DNA of 64,000 nucleotides, from positions 868,001 to 932,000 of the forward strand of contig NZ_JARXUZ010000001.1 of NCBI RefSeq assembly GCF_029893365.1. The letters are read 5' to 3'. Under the pieces are notes generated by a model. That model saw only the letters and a list, made by a program, of their open reading frames with translations. It was not told the DNA's origin and searched no databases. Shown piece after piece: positions 51,944 through 61,146 of this stretch (its first letter is position 1; each line of letters opens with the position of its first letter). The stretch comes from Cryobacterium sp. CG_9.6 (GTDB taxonomy: Bacteria; Actinomycetota; Actinomycetes; Actinomycetales; Microbacteriaceae). The translations under genes were made by a program, and so were the position numbers.

Positions 51944-54055
51944 ATGTCTAAACGTTCAACCGCGGCCGAGCCGAGTCTGCTCATCAGCCACGCGCTCGCG
52001 TATCTCACAGCCCATGCTGACGACATGGTGCACGACCTCAAAACATACGTTCGATGGGAAACCCCGAGCGATGACAAAGAGTTGCTTGATCGTGCCTTCC
52101 CGCTCATTCTCGAGTGGATCTACGCGCGGATCGGCATGCCCGTGCGAGAGGAAATTTTTGAAAGCGCTGATCTCGGCAATATTGCCGTGCTCGATTTTGG
52201 CCACACTCCTGAGTCCGTGCTTCTCGCGCACTATGACACCGTATGGCCCGCGGGTACGACGCGTGCGTGGCCGTTGCAATTCGACGCTGAGTACCTGTCG
52301 GGCCCGGGCGTTTTCGATATGAAGGCCGGCCTCGTTCAGGCGGTGTGGGGTATCCGTTCGCTGCAGCAAACCGCGGGTTTCACACCCCACACCCGGCTCA
52401 TCCTGACCGGCGACGAGGAGACGGGCAGCCATGCCTCCCGAGCCATCATCGAGACCAAGACGAATGGCATGCCCGCTGTCTACGTTTTCGAGGGCAGCTC
52501 AGGCGGTGCTCTGAAAACCGGACGAAAAGGGGTGGGACTATTCACGGTGAACGCGATGGGAATCGAAGCCCATGCTGGCCTTAATCCCCTGGATGGTGCC
52601 AGTGCCGTGCACGCGATTGCGGAGGCTATTACCCAGATTGTGGGATTCGCTGATCACGCTGCTGGCACGACCGTTAATGCTGGTCTCGTCACCGGCGGGT
52701 CGCGCAGTAATGTTTCCGCTGGTCGTGCTCAGACGCAGGTGGACGTTCGGGTGACGTCCATCGCCGAAATGGCGCGCATCGATCGGTGCTTCACCAGCCT
52801 GACCACCACGGACCCACGCGTGACTCTCACGGTTGACACCGAGTGGAACCGGCCACCGTTCGAGCGCACCACCGAAATTGGCATGCTCTTCGCGAGGGCC
52901 GCTCGGGTTGGGCGATTGCTCGGGATCGACCTGACCGAGGTCTCCGTGGGCGGGGCCAGCGACGCGAACTTTGTTGCTGCTCTGGGCATCCCTGTACTTG
53001 ATGGCCTCGGAGCCGTCGGCGACGGCGCGCACGCTCGGCATGAACACGCCAGCCGTTCGGGTCTGGTGGAACGCGCCGCGCTCGCCGCAGGACTTCTTCT
53101 CCCGGACTCCGCGTGGCCGACACCGGTTCCGTCCGTTGCAGCCACGAGCGTGTTCGACGAGAGCGGCCGGGCCATCGCCCCCGCACCCATCGTCTCGGTG
53201 CCACGTGTCCCCGTGCCGATCGCTGATCAGGCGAGCGTCGCAGCGACGCGCGCCGCCAACATTGCCGGGGTACGCATCCGAGAAGAAACCGAGATAAACG
53301 AGCTTCGGGAGGTTTCGGAACTGCTGGTCACGATCTGGGGCACAGGTCGAGGAGAGAGCCCCATGTCCGCAGAGCTCCTGCGCGGTCTCGGTCATGCCGG
53401 CAGCGCAGTATCGGCCGCGTACGACCGAAACGGCGGGCTCTGCGGTGCTGCCGTTCTCATCGTCTCCCCGGGATCGGTGTCGGCATATTCACTGATCGCG
53501 GGTGTTTTGTCGGCGAACGCCGACCAGGGTGTGGGGTTCGCGCTCAAGCAACATCAACGGGCGTGGGCGTTGGAACGTGGCATAGACGAGATTAGCTGGA
53601 CGTTCGACCCGCTGGTCAGCCGCAATGCCCGATTCAACCTGACCAAGCTCGGTGCGCATTCTGTGGAATACACGTCGAACTTCTATGGTGCGATGAGCGG
53701 TGCGATCAACGCGAACGATGAGAGTGACCGCTTGACGGCGCTCTGGCCGTTGACGACGCAACTGGCGGTTGAATGCAGTGAAGGCCGGGCATCCACAGTG
53801 GAGCTGCCCGCTTTCTCTCCCGATCAGGTGCGCGACGTGGGCCCGGATGGCGAGCCGGCCGTGATCGAAGCGGAAGGCGCCCTCTGGTGCCGGGTACCGA
53901 CTGACATCGTTGCTCTCCGGAGGCAGAGCCCGCGGATCGCCGCGGAGTGGCGACAGTTTGCGCGAGAGATTTTCACCACGAGTTTTTCCTCTGGACACAT
54001 TATCCGTGGGGTCACCCGAGCCGGCTGGTATCGGCTTGAAACAGAAGGACAGTAA
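51944..54055 (+). CDS. Fusion of M20 deacylase/peptidase and GNAT acyltransferase
   Basis: 703 residues, two catalytic domains. Residues ~10-385 are an M20 metallopeptidase of carboxypeptidase G2 type: His96 (LLAHYDTVW), Asp125 (GPGVFDMKAG), Glu158-Glu159 (TGDEETGSH), and GDGAHARHEH at the end. After a Pro/Val-rich linker (~386-440) comes a GNAT domain of the COG3375 type (ISWTFDPLVSRNARFNLTKL, NFYGAMSGAIN, DESDRLTALW). In known N-succinylamino acid racemase operons these are separate genes: a succinyl-CoA:D-amino acid succinyltransferase and an L-desuccinylase. ATG 51944 is preferred; ATG 51887 would overlap the divergent regulator. It overlaps the racemase gene (TAATG). Confidence 0.83.
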   Translation: MSKRSTAAEPSLLISHALAYLTAHADDMVHDLKTYVRWETPSDDKELLDRAFPLILEWIYARIGMPVREEIFESADLGNIAVLDFGHTPESVLLAHYDTVWPAGTTRAWPLQFDAEYLSGPGVFDMKAGLVQAVWGIRSLQQTAGFTPHTRLILTGDEETGSHASRAIIETKTNGMPAVYVFEGSSGGALKTGRKGVGLFTVNAMGIEAHAGLNPLDGASAVHAIAEAITQIVGFADHAAGTTVNAGLVTGGSRSNVSAGRAQTQVDVRVTSIAEMARIDRCFTSLTTTDPRVTLTVDTEWNRPPFERTTEIGMLFARAARVGRLLGIDLTEVSVGGASDANFVAALGIPVLDGLGAVGDGAHARHEHASRSGLVERAALAAGLLLPDSAWPTPVPSVAATSVFDESGRAIAPAPIVSVPRVPVPIADQASVAATRAANIAGVRIREETEINELREVSELLVTIWGTGRGESPMSAELLRGLGHAGSAVSAAYDRNGGLCGAAVLIVSPGSVSAYSLIAGVLSANADQGVGFALKQHQRAWALERGIDEISWTFDPLVSRNARFNLTKLGAHSVEYTSNFYGAMSGAINANDESDRLTALWPLTTQLAVECSEGRASTVELPAFSPDQVRDVGPDGEPAVIEAEGALWCRVPTDIVALRRQSPRIAAEWRQFAREIFTTSFSSGHIIRGVTRAGWYRLETEGQ

Positions 54056-55164
54056 TGAAAATTGAGAATGTTGAACTGCGCCGGGTAACGATGCCTTTGG
54101 TTCGCCCGTTCCGTACGTCTTTTGGGCAGATCGACCACCGCGAAATGACAATTGTGCGCGTGACAACTGCCAACGCTGAGGGATGGGCCGAGTGCGCCGC
54201 TGAGCCCCAGCCGCTCTATAGCTCAGAGTTTCTTGACGGCTGCGACCTCGTGATCCGCGATCATCTACTCCCGCGGCTTCGCGCCGTCGGTGACAAGCTG
54301 ACGGCCGAACACGTGGCGAAGACGCTGGCGCCGGTCAAGGGACATCCGATGTCGAAGGCCGTGTTGGAGACCGCAATCCTCGATGCCCAGCTGAAGGAAA
54401 GGGGAGTGTCCTTTGGTCAGTACCTCGGTGCGGTTAACGACACGGTGCCGTCGGGTGTGTCCGTGGGAATCATGGACTCCATTGACGGCCTTCTCGATGT
54501 TGTCGGCGAGTATCTTGCCGAGGGCTACCTTCGTATCAAACTCAAGATCGAACCGGGGTGGGATATTGAGCCCGTGCGCGCGGTCCGCGAACGCTTCGGT
54601 GACGACATCCTGTTGCAGGTGGACGCCAACACCGCGTACTCACTGGCAGACGCGCGGCATCTCGCGTTGCTGGATCCCTTTAATCTTCTGCTCATAGAAC
54701 AGCCGCTCCCCGAGGACGACATTCTCGGCCACGCCAATCTGGCCAAGCTGATGACCACACCGATTTGCCTCGACGAATCGATTGAATCTGCTCGGGATGC
54801 CGCCGCAGCCATTGTGCTTGGTGCCTGCAGCATTATTAACGTGAAACCGGCTCGCGTCGGTGGTTTTCTTGAGGCGAGGCGCATTCACGATGTTGCGGCC
54901 GCGCACGGCGTGCCGGTGTGGTGTGGCGGAATGCTCGAAACAGGCATTGGCCGTGCGGCCAACGTTGCGCTTGCCGGACTGCCGAACTTCACGCTCCCCG
55001 GTGACACGTCGGCCTCCAATCGGTACTACAAGCAGGACCTCACGGCGCCGTTCGTGTTACAGGACGGATGCCTGCCGGTACCCACCGCGCCCGGTATTGG
55101 CGTTGATGTTCTGCCTGATGCTCTCGCGGACGTCACGACCGCCAGGGCCGACATCGCCTTTTAG
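54055..55164 (+). CDS. N-succinylamino acid racemase / o-succinylbenzoate synthase family enzyme
   Basis: A 369-residue enolase-superfamily enzyme. The acid/base lysines are Lys162-x-Lys164 (RIKLKI) and Lys264 (INVKPARVGG), with metal ligands Asp190 (VDANTAY), Glu215 (LIEQPL) and Asp240 (CLDES): the full NSAR/OSBS set. No menaquinone gene is near, while a GNAT and an M20 enzyme are encoded immediately upstream, so racemisation of N-succinyl-D-amino acids is the better assignment than the MenC reaction. TAATG overlap with the fusion gene means coupled translation. Confidence 0.85.
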   Translation: MKIENVELRRVTMPLVRPFRTSFGQIDHREMTIVRVTTANAEGWAECAAEPQPLYSSEFLDGCDLVIRDHLLPRLRAVGDKLTAEHVAKTLAPVKGHPMSKAVLETAILDAQLKERGVSFGQYLGAVNDTVPSGVSVGIMDSIDGLLDVVGEYLAEGYLRIKLKIEPGWDIEPVRAVRERFGDDILLQVDANTAYSLADARHLALLDPFNLLLIEQPLPEDDILGHANLAKLMTTPICLDESIESARDAAAAIVLGACSIINVKPARVGGFLEARRIHDVAAAHGVPVWCGGMLETGIGRAANVALAGLPNFTLPGDTSASNRYYKQDLTAPFVLQDGCLPVPTAPGIGVDVLPDALADVTTARADIAF

Positions 55165-55243
55165 CTTCGCGGCCGGACGCGGATTCAATCGCGCTTTCAG
55201 CCATGCACTGAACTGTCTCTACACCCGATATAAGGAGAACACA

Positions 55244-56176
55244 ATGAATGCACGACTGAGCAGCCGACCCGCGTGGCAGATCGCGGTATCCCTCGGATTT
55301 GCGGCAACGCTGGCCCTGACCGCCTGCTCGAGTACAGCGGAGACCAGCGCGCCCACCGCCACGGCACCCGTCGGGGACATTGACGCAGCCGCTGCGGCCG
55401 CCCTGCCAGCAAAATATGTGGAGGCTGGCGTGATCAAAGTGGCCTCAGATTATCCTTACCCGCCAATGGAAATGCTCGACGAGAACCAGAACCTCACCGG
55501 GCTCGACTTTGACCTTGCGCAGGCCATCGGTGTGAAGCTGGGCGTGCCGCTCACACTCGAGAAGCAGGCCTTCGCCACCAATATCCCGGCACTGCAGTCG
55601 GGCCAGAGCGACATCATTATGTCTGGCATGAACGACACGGCCAAGCGTCAGGAAACACTCGACTTCGTCGATTATTTTTACGCCGGATTCTCCATCATGG
55701 TTCTGGCTGGTAACCCGGAGAAGATCACGACAGTGCTTGACCTGTGCGGGCGGGATGTTGCAGTGTCGAAGGCGACGATCCAGGCGGAGATACTGCGCGG
55801 CTACGACGAGCAGTGCACCGAGGCCGGGCCGGGACCAATCAAGATTGCCGAGCTGCCCAGCGAGACCGACGTGCAGACCGCCGTGCGCTCGGGCAAGGCA
55901 ATTGCCGATGTCGTTGACTCCGCCGTGGCTGCTTACTCCGCGCAGACCGCCGGGGATGGCGAGATGTTCGAAGTGGTTCAGGATCCCGCTAACCTCAACG
56001 GATACAACCCCGTCTACACCGGGATCGGCGTACTGAAGAAGGACTCCGAGTTGACCAAAGCGCTCGTGCTGGCGCTCGACTCGATCATTGCTGATGGTAC
56101 CTACCAGACGATCCTTGAGAAGTACGACCTGGGCGATTACGCCATCGACAAAGCCGGCCTGAACCTCGGCTCGTAG
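55244..56176 (+). CDS. Amino acid ABC importer binding lipoprotein, copy 1
   Basis: 310 residues. AAGGAG precedes ATG 55244; the signal peptide ends in the lipobox LTAC-SS. The mature protein is a family 3 (polar amino acid/opine) binder: YPYPPMEMLDENQNLTGLDF, then DIIMSGMNDTAKRQETLDFV. A CGRDVAV stretch and a later EQC could form a disulfide. It is strongly similar along its length to the product of 57712-58644 (shared AAAALPAKY start of the mature part, LDFVDYFYAGFSI), so the two are paralogues, separated by an amidohydrolase gene. Confidence 0.87.
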   Translation: MNARLSSRPAWQIAVSLGFAATLALTACSSTAETSAPTATAPVGDIDAAAAAALPAKYVEAGVIKVASDYPYPPMEMLDENQNLTGLDFDLAQAIGVKLGVPLTLEKQAFATNIPALQSGQSDIIMSGMNDTAKRQETLDFVDYFYAGFSIMVLAGNPEKITTVLDLCGRDVAVSKATIQAEILRGYDEQCTEAGPGPIKIAELPSETDVQTAVRSGKAIADVVDSAVAAYSAQTAGDGEMFEVVQDPANLNGYNPVYTGIGVLKKDSELTKALVLALDSIIADGTYQTILEKYDLGDYAIDKAGLNLGS

Positions 56177-56179
56177 ACC

Positions 56180-57661
56180 ATGACGCTCGTTCTGCGCAAT
56201 GGTCGGCTGCCGGGCAGTGAGCTGAGCTATGACGTTGAGATCAGTAACACCGGCACTGACAAGGCCGTGCTTCGGCGCATGTCGAGAAGTACCGGCGCTC
56301 TGTCGTCGGCACAATCGACCGATCTGGATGGTCGCTGGCTGGTTCCGGGGCTCTGGGACAACCATGTGCACTTTAGCCAGTGGGCGCAGAATTTCAGCCG
56401 ACTCGATCTCTCCGACTGCGGCAGCGCCGCGGAGACCGCAGCGCTCGTGGCCAAACATGTTTCCCGTGTCGCACCGTCGAACACCATCGTCGGCAGTGGC
56501 TTCCGTGACGCTCTCTGGGCAGATGCCCCCAACCGAGCAGTGCTTGATGCCGCATCCCCGAGCGTTCCAGTCGTGCTTGTGAGTGGAGACCTGCATTGCT
56601 GCTGGCTCAACTCTGCGGCGTTGGTCGAGCACGGGTTCACCGACCACCCCACGGGGCTGTTGCGTGAGGATGATTGCTTTAGAGTCGTCTCGGCCATCGG
56701 TACCGTCACCGACGAGAGTATGGATGCCTGGGCCCAGACTGCGGCGGTCAACGCCGCGGCACGGGGCGTGGTCGGCATTGTTGATTTCGAAATGGACTGG
56801 AACCTTGACGCCTGGCGTCGCCGCATTGCGGGTGGCAGCACGTTTTTACGTGTGGAGTTTGGCATTTACGCGGCTCATCTGCAGCGTGCCATCGAGCTCG
56901 GGCTGCGTACCGGCGCCGTTATTGCTGGCACTGAGGGGCTGCTGACCGTTGGGCCGTTCAAAGTGCTGACAGACGGATCGCTCAACACGCGCACGGCACT
57001 GTGTGTCAACGAATACCCGGGCTTGGAAGACACGCCGGGCTCCCGGGGCTTGTCCACGGTTCCGCCAGCGGAACTGCAATCGTGGATGCAACGGGCGGTT
57101 CAGGCCGGAATTCGCCCGGCGGTTCACGCCATCGGTGATCTGGCGAACAGCTACGCCCTCGACGCATTCGATGCCGTGGGTTGTGGGGGGAGTATCGAGC
57201 ATGCGCAGCTGTTGATGAGCAGCGACATTGAACGCTTCGCGAAACTGGGCATTGTGGCCAGCGTGCAACCCGAGCATGCCATGGACGACAGGGATGTGGC
57301 AGACCGATTTTGGCCGGGCGAGACTGGCCGAGCGTTTCCGCTCGCCAGTTTGCAGCAGGCCGGTGTTGAGCTGGCCTTCGGCTCAGACGCCCCCGTGGCT
57401 CCGCTCGATCCGTGGGCTGCCATTGCCTCCGCTGTGGGACGCACCCGGGGTGGGCGTGCTCCGTGGCATCCTGAACAATCCGTGTCCCGCGCAGTGGCGC
57501 TCGCAGCCTCCGCACGAGGACGTTCTGTTGTCGCCGAAGGCGATGTCGCCGATCTGGCCATTTGTGAGAGCGACCCGTTCACGGCATCCGTTGACGAGCT
57601 CAGGCGGATGCCGGTTGCCGCCACCCTACTTAATGGACGTTTTACGCACAATCGCCTCTAA
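56180..57661 (+). CDS. Amidohydrolase family protein (YtcJ-like)
   Basis: 493 residues of metal-dependent hydrolase. The metal motif HxH is in GLWDNHVHFSQW near residue 73, further His in RPAVHAIGDLANSYALDAF near residue 316, and the catalytic Asp in AFGSDAPVAPLDPW near residue 402. YtcJ-like proteins hydrolyse N-acyl or N-formyl amides, though few substrates are known. It begins 3 bp after the first binding-protein gene, and within this locus an N-acyl-D-amino acid or similar derivative is a plausible substrate. Confidence 0.83.
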   Translation: MTLVLRNGRLPGSELSYDVEISNTGTDKAVLRRMSRSTGALSSAQSTDLDGRWLVPGLWDNHVHFSQWAQNFSRLDLSDCGSAAETAALVAKHVSRVAPSNTIVGSGFRDALWADAPNRAVLDAASPSVPVVLVSGDLHCCWLNSAALVEHGFTDHPTGLLREDDCFRVVSAIGTVTDESMDAWAQTAAVNAAARGVVGIVDFEMDWNLDAWRRRIAGGSTFLRVEFGIYAAHLQRAIELGLRTGAVIAGTEGLLTVGPFKVLTDGSLNTRTALCVNEYPGLEDTPGSRGLSTVPPAELQSWMQRAVQAGIRPAVHAIGDLANSYALDAFDAVGCGGSIEHAQLLMSSDIERFAKLGIVASVQPEHAMDDRDVADRFWPGETGRAFPLASLQQAGVELAFGSDAPVAPLDPWAAIASAVGRTRGGRAPWHPEQSVSRAVALAASARGRSVVAEGDVADLAICESDPFTASVDELRRMPVAATLLNGRFTHNRL

Positions 57662-57711
57662 AGACCACTCATTTTCTTGCCCCACACAACACGCAATTTA
57701 GGAGAATACCC

Positions 57712-58644
57712 ATGATAATCAGACACCGCAACCGGTCGTCGTGGAAGCTGGCCGTATCCCTCGGGCTCGTCGGCACGCTGGCTCTATCAGCGTGCGCGGC
57801 CACTCCCGATGCCGCCGTCGTACCGTCTGGAACGGCATCGGCTGGTGAGGTGGATGCCCCGGCTGCTGCGGCACTGCCAGCGAAATACACCGACGCCGGC
57901 GTAATCAATGCCGCAACCGGCATCTACCCGCCCATGGAGATGTTCGACGAGAACCAGGTGCTGACCGGCTTTGATGTGGACCTTGCCAACGCTCTCGGTG
58001 CCAAGCTCGGCGTGACGATCGACATGCGCCAGCAGCAGTTCGACAGCATCATTCCGTCGCTGCAGTCCGGAAAGCACGACATCATTATTGCCGGCCTGAA
58101 CGACACACAGGTGCGCCAGGAGACCCTCGACTTCGTCGACTATTTCTATGCCGGCTTCTCAATCCTGGTGATGAAGGGGAACCCCGAGAACATCACTGGC
58201 GTGCTCGACCTCTGCGGACAGGACGTCGCGGTGCAGAAGGCCACCGTTCAGGCGCAGATTCTGCGCGGCTACGCCGAGGAGTGCACGGCGCTCGGTAGCA
58301 GTCCGATCAATGTTACGGAGCTTCCGCTCGAGACCGACGTGCAAACTGCGCTGCGCAGTGGCAAGGCTGTCGCCGATGTCGTCGACTCGGCCGTCGCCGC
58401 CTATGCCGCACAAACGGCCGGTGATGGCACCATGTTTGACGTCGTGAAGGACCCCGAGAATCCGGCCGGATACAACCCGGTTTATACCGGAATCGGTGTT
58501 TTGAAGGCCGACTCCGAATTGTCCGCGGCACTCCTGCTGGCCCTGCAGGCGGTCATCGCTGACGGTGGCTATGAGGAGATTCTCCAGAAGTACGACCTGA
58601 GCGACTACGCGGTCGACTCAGCTGGAATTAACCTCGGAAAGTGA
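57712..58644 (+). CDS. Amino acid ABC importer binding lipoprotein, copy 2
   Basis: 310 residues, the paralogue of 55244-56176, with lipobox LSAC-AA and the family 3 core GIYPPMEMFDENQVLTGFDV and DIIIAGLNDTQVRQETLDFV. AGGAG precedes ATG 57712. It is directly followed by the permease gene (4 bp), so it is the natural partner of this transporter. Differences near the pocket (TGIYPPME against SDYPYPPME in copy 1) suggest different ligand preference. Confidence 0.87.
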   Translation: MIIRHRNRSSWKLAVSLGLVGTLALSACAATPDAAVVPSGTASAGEVDAPAAAALPAKYTDAGVINAATGIYPPMEMFDENQVLTGFDVDLANALGAKLGVTIDMRQQQFDSIIPSLQSGKHDIIIAGLNDTQVRQETLDFVDYFYAGFSILVMKGNPENITGVLDLCGQDVAVQKATVQAQILRGYAEECTALGSSPINVTELPLETDVQTALRSGKAVADVVDSAVAAYAAQTAGDGTMFDVVKDPENPAGYNPVYTGIGVLKADSELSAALLLALQAVIADGGYEEILQKYDLSDYAVDSAGINLGK

Positions 58645-58648
58645 CCTG

Positions 58649-59683
58649 ATGACTCACAACGGAGTAACGGCACCTCAGCGGTCATCGAATGCGGCTGCGA
58701 CCGATAGCGATCCCGACGACATTGTTGCTGTTCCCCTGCGCCATCCGTGGCGCTGGGCTGCCGCGGTCGTGCTCGGAGGAGCATTCGTCGCGCTTGCAAC
58801 GTCCTTGTGGGAGAACGAGAACATTGCTCACTCGACGATCAGTGAGTACCTTTTCAATGAGCGCATCCTTGACGGGGTGGTGCTCACCCTGATTCTCACC
58901 GTCGTGTCGATGATCGTGTCCACGATTCTGGCCGTAATCCTCGCAGTCATGCGGCTGTCGACCAACCCGGTCATGAATGCTCTCGCTTGGCTGTACGTGT
59001 GGATCTTCCGCGGCACACCCTTGCTCATTCAGATTGTCTTTTGGGGATATCTCGGTCTGCTGTACTCGCAGATTACGCTGGGCGTTCCGTTCACCGATTT
59101 CAACGTTTTCTCGATCGACACCAACACCCTTATTCCGGCGTTCACCGCCGGACTGCTGGCATTGACGTTGAACCAGGCCGCATACTCAGCTGAAATTGTG
59201 CGTGCCGGGATGCTCTCCGTCGACGAGGGACAGCATGAGGCGGCGTATTCGGTGGGAATGAGCCCGGCGTTGACCCTGTTCAAGGTGATTTTGCCGCAAG
59301 CGATGCGCGTCATCATTCCGCCGATGGGTAATGAGACGATCTCGATGTTGAAGAACACGTCACTTCTCTCTGTTATCGCCGTGCTCGAGCTGTACACCGT
59401 GGCCACCCAGATTTCGTCGCAGAACCTCCGCCAGGTAGAACTACTCGTGGTCGTCAGCTGCTGGTACCTATTTCTGACAACGGTGCTCTCCATTCCCCAG
59501 TACTACCTGGAACGCCATTACGGTCGCGGCAACGCCCGCAAGCAGCCCCGCACACCGCTGGATCGCGTGTGGAGTGCTGTGCGACCGAAACGACCGTCGC
59601 CCGAGACACGGGACGTGCTCATGACGACGAGCCCGACCGCCGCACACGCGAGAACAACTGCAGAAAAGGCGGATGAACGATGA
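58649..59683 (+). CDS. Polar amino acid ABC importer permease
   Basis: 344 residues, one MetI-fold permease of the His/Glu/Gln/Arg/opine family: LDGVVLTLILTVVSMIVSTIL, WIFRGTPLLIQI, LNQAAYSAEIVRAGMLSVDEGQHEAA (the coupling loop), and NETISMLKNTSLLSVIAVLEL. An N-terminal extension of about 45 residues and a C-terminal basic tail of about 55 residues exceed the usual core. Only one permease is encoded, so it probably works as a homodimer. The stop overlaps the ATPase start (ATGA). Confidence 0.87.
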   Translation: MTHNGVTAPQRSSNAAATDSDPDDIVAVPLRHPWRWAAAVVLGGAFVALATSLWENENIAHSTISEYLFNERILDGVVLTLILTVVSMIVSTILAVILAVMRLSTNPVMNALAWLYVWIFRGTPLLIQIVFWGYLGLLYSQITLGVPFTDFNVFSIDTNTLIPAFTAGLLALTLNQAAYSAEIVRAGMLSVDEGQHEAAYSVGMSPALTLFKVILPQAMRVIIPPMGNETISMLKNTSLLSVIAVLELYTVATQISSQNLRQVELLVVVSCWYLFLTTVLSIPQYYLERHYGRGNARKQPRTPLDRVWSAVRPKRPSPETRDVLMTTSPTAAHARTTAEKADER

Positions 59684-60450
59684 CCGGTACAGAACCGCTG
59701 CTCTCGGCTGTGAAGGTGCGCAAGCACTATGGCGGAGTTGAAGTGCTGAAGGGAATTTCCCTCAGCGTTGATGCCGGCCAGGTGATGTGTCTGCTGGGCC
59801 CATCCGGCTCGGGCAAGTCCACTTTCCTTCGCTGCATTAACCACCTCGAGCGTGTGGACGGCGGACGAATCTCGGTTGCGGGGGAACTCATCGGGTACGC
59901 GGAGCGACGCAACCGAATCTACGAGATGAATCCGCGGGAAGTGGCGCGGCAACGGCGTGACATTGGGATGGTCTTTCAGCGATTCAACCTGTTTCCCCAT
60001 ATGACCGCGCTCGAAAACATCACTGCCGCACCGACCGGTGTGCGCCGCATGCCCAAGGTGACCGCGAACGCACGAGGCCTGGAGCTGCTCGACCGGGTGG
60101 GGTTAGCCGACCATGCCGGATCGTACCCGGCGCAGCTCTCGGGAGGGCAACAACAGCGCGTCGCAATTGCCAGGGCTCTCGCCATGGACCCGAAGTTGCT
60201 GCTGTTCGATGAGCCCACGAGTGCGCTCGACCCTGAGTTGGTGGGTGATGTGCTCGATGTCATGCGCCAGCTCGCTGCGGATGGGATGACGATGATTGTT
60301 GTGACCCATGAGATCGGATTTGCCCGCGGCGCTGCTGACGAGGTGGTCTTTATGGACGGGGGAGTCGTCGTGGAGTCCGGACCACCGTCGAAGGTTCTCG
60401 ACAACCCTCAAAATCCGCGCACGAAGGCCTTCTTGGATAGCGTGATGTAA
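59680..60450 (+). CDS. Polar amino acid ABC importer ATP-binding protein
   Basis: 256 residues with Walker A GPSGSGKST, signature LSGGQQQRVAIARAL, Walker B LLFDEPTSALDPE and switch His in VTHEIGFARG, all typical of GlnQ/HisP-type ATPases. The loop AERRNRIYEMNPREVARQRR is the common insertion of this family. It is coupled to the permease gene and ends the D-amino acid locus. Confidence 0.9.
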   Translation: MTGTEPLLSAVKVRKHYGGVEVLKGISLSVDAGQVMCLLGPSGSGKSTFLRCINHLERVDGGRISVAGELIGYAERRNRIYEMNPREVARQRRDIGMVFQRFNLFPHMTALENITAAPTGVRRMPKVTANARGLELLDRVGLADHAGSYPAQLSGGQQQRVAIARALAMDPKLLLFDEPTSALDPELVGDVLDVMRQLAADGMTMIVVTHEIGFARGAADEVVFMDGGVVVESGPPSKVLDNPQNPRTKAFLDSVM

Positions 60451-60490
60451 GTAATACCTCGGGCGGCCTGCCCGGTGGCACAATGGGGCC

Positions 60491-61072
60491 ATGACGTTGC
60501 ACATCACCGGCGATACCGCTGCGGACACCCTGCTCACCGACGATCCCTTCGCCCTTCTGCTGGGCATGCTGCTCGATCAGCAGATTGCCATGGAGGTCGC
60601 CTTCAGCGGACCAGCCAAAATTCGGGACCGCATCGCTACTTTCGACCCGGCCACGATCGCGGGCTACGACCCGGATGCCTTCGTGGAGGTCTTTCGAGCG
60701 ACCCCCGCCGTACATCGCTATCCCGGCTCGATGGCGGCCCGCGTTCAGGCGGTCGCCGAGGTCATTGTGCGGGACTGGAACGGCGACACGGCTGCCCTGT
60801 GGACACGGGAGAATCCAGACGCGGCCGAGATTCTGCGGCGACTTAAGGCGCTCCCGGGGTTTGGTGAGCAGAAAGCGAAGATCTTTCTGGCGTTGCTCGG
60901 CAAACGGCTCGGAGTCACGGCGGCTGGCTGGCGCACCGTTTCGGGAGCTTATGGAGAAGACGGATGCTTCCGCTCCGTCGCAGACATCGTCGACGCTGAG
61001 TCCCTGCGTCGCGTCCGAGAGACGAAGCGGGCGGCGAAGGCCGCCGCAAAGACGGCGACTGTAGCCACCTGA
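60491..61072 (+). CDS. HhH-GPD family base-excision DNA repair protein
   Basis: 193 residues. DPFALLLGMLLDQQIAMEVAF at the start and LKALPGFGEQKAKIFLALLG near residue 120, a helix-hairpin-helix with the GFGxxKA turn, define the small actinobacterial HhH-GPD proteins. The Gly-Pro-Asp catalytic loop of classical glycosylases is not clearly seen, so enzyme activity is uncertain. The C-terminus is Lys/Ala-rich, good for DNA binding. Its 3' end is partly duplicated about 255 bp downstream. Confidence 0.78.
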   Translation: MTLHITGDTAADTLLTDDPFALLLGMLLDQQIAMEVAFSGPAKIRDRIATFDPATIAGYDPDAFVEVFRATPAVHRYPGSMAARVQAVAEVIVRDWNGDTAALWTRENPDAAEILRRLKALPGFGEQKAKIFLALLGKRLGVTAAGWRTVSGAYGEDGCFRSVADIVDAESLRRVRETKRAAKAAAKTATVAT

Positions 61073-61146
61073 TTCGACGTCTGATTCGTACCGACAGCAC
61101 CTGCGCCCCGACTACTGCAGAAACACACACCTAGCGAGTTGCGCGC

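Noticed and set aside
54055..55164. menC (o-succinylbenzoate synthase for menaquinone)
   Set aside because: The fold is shared, but no other men gene is near and the coupled M20-GNAT fusion points to N-acylamino acid racemisation. A dual function cannot be excluded.
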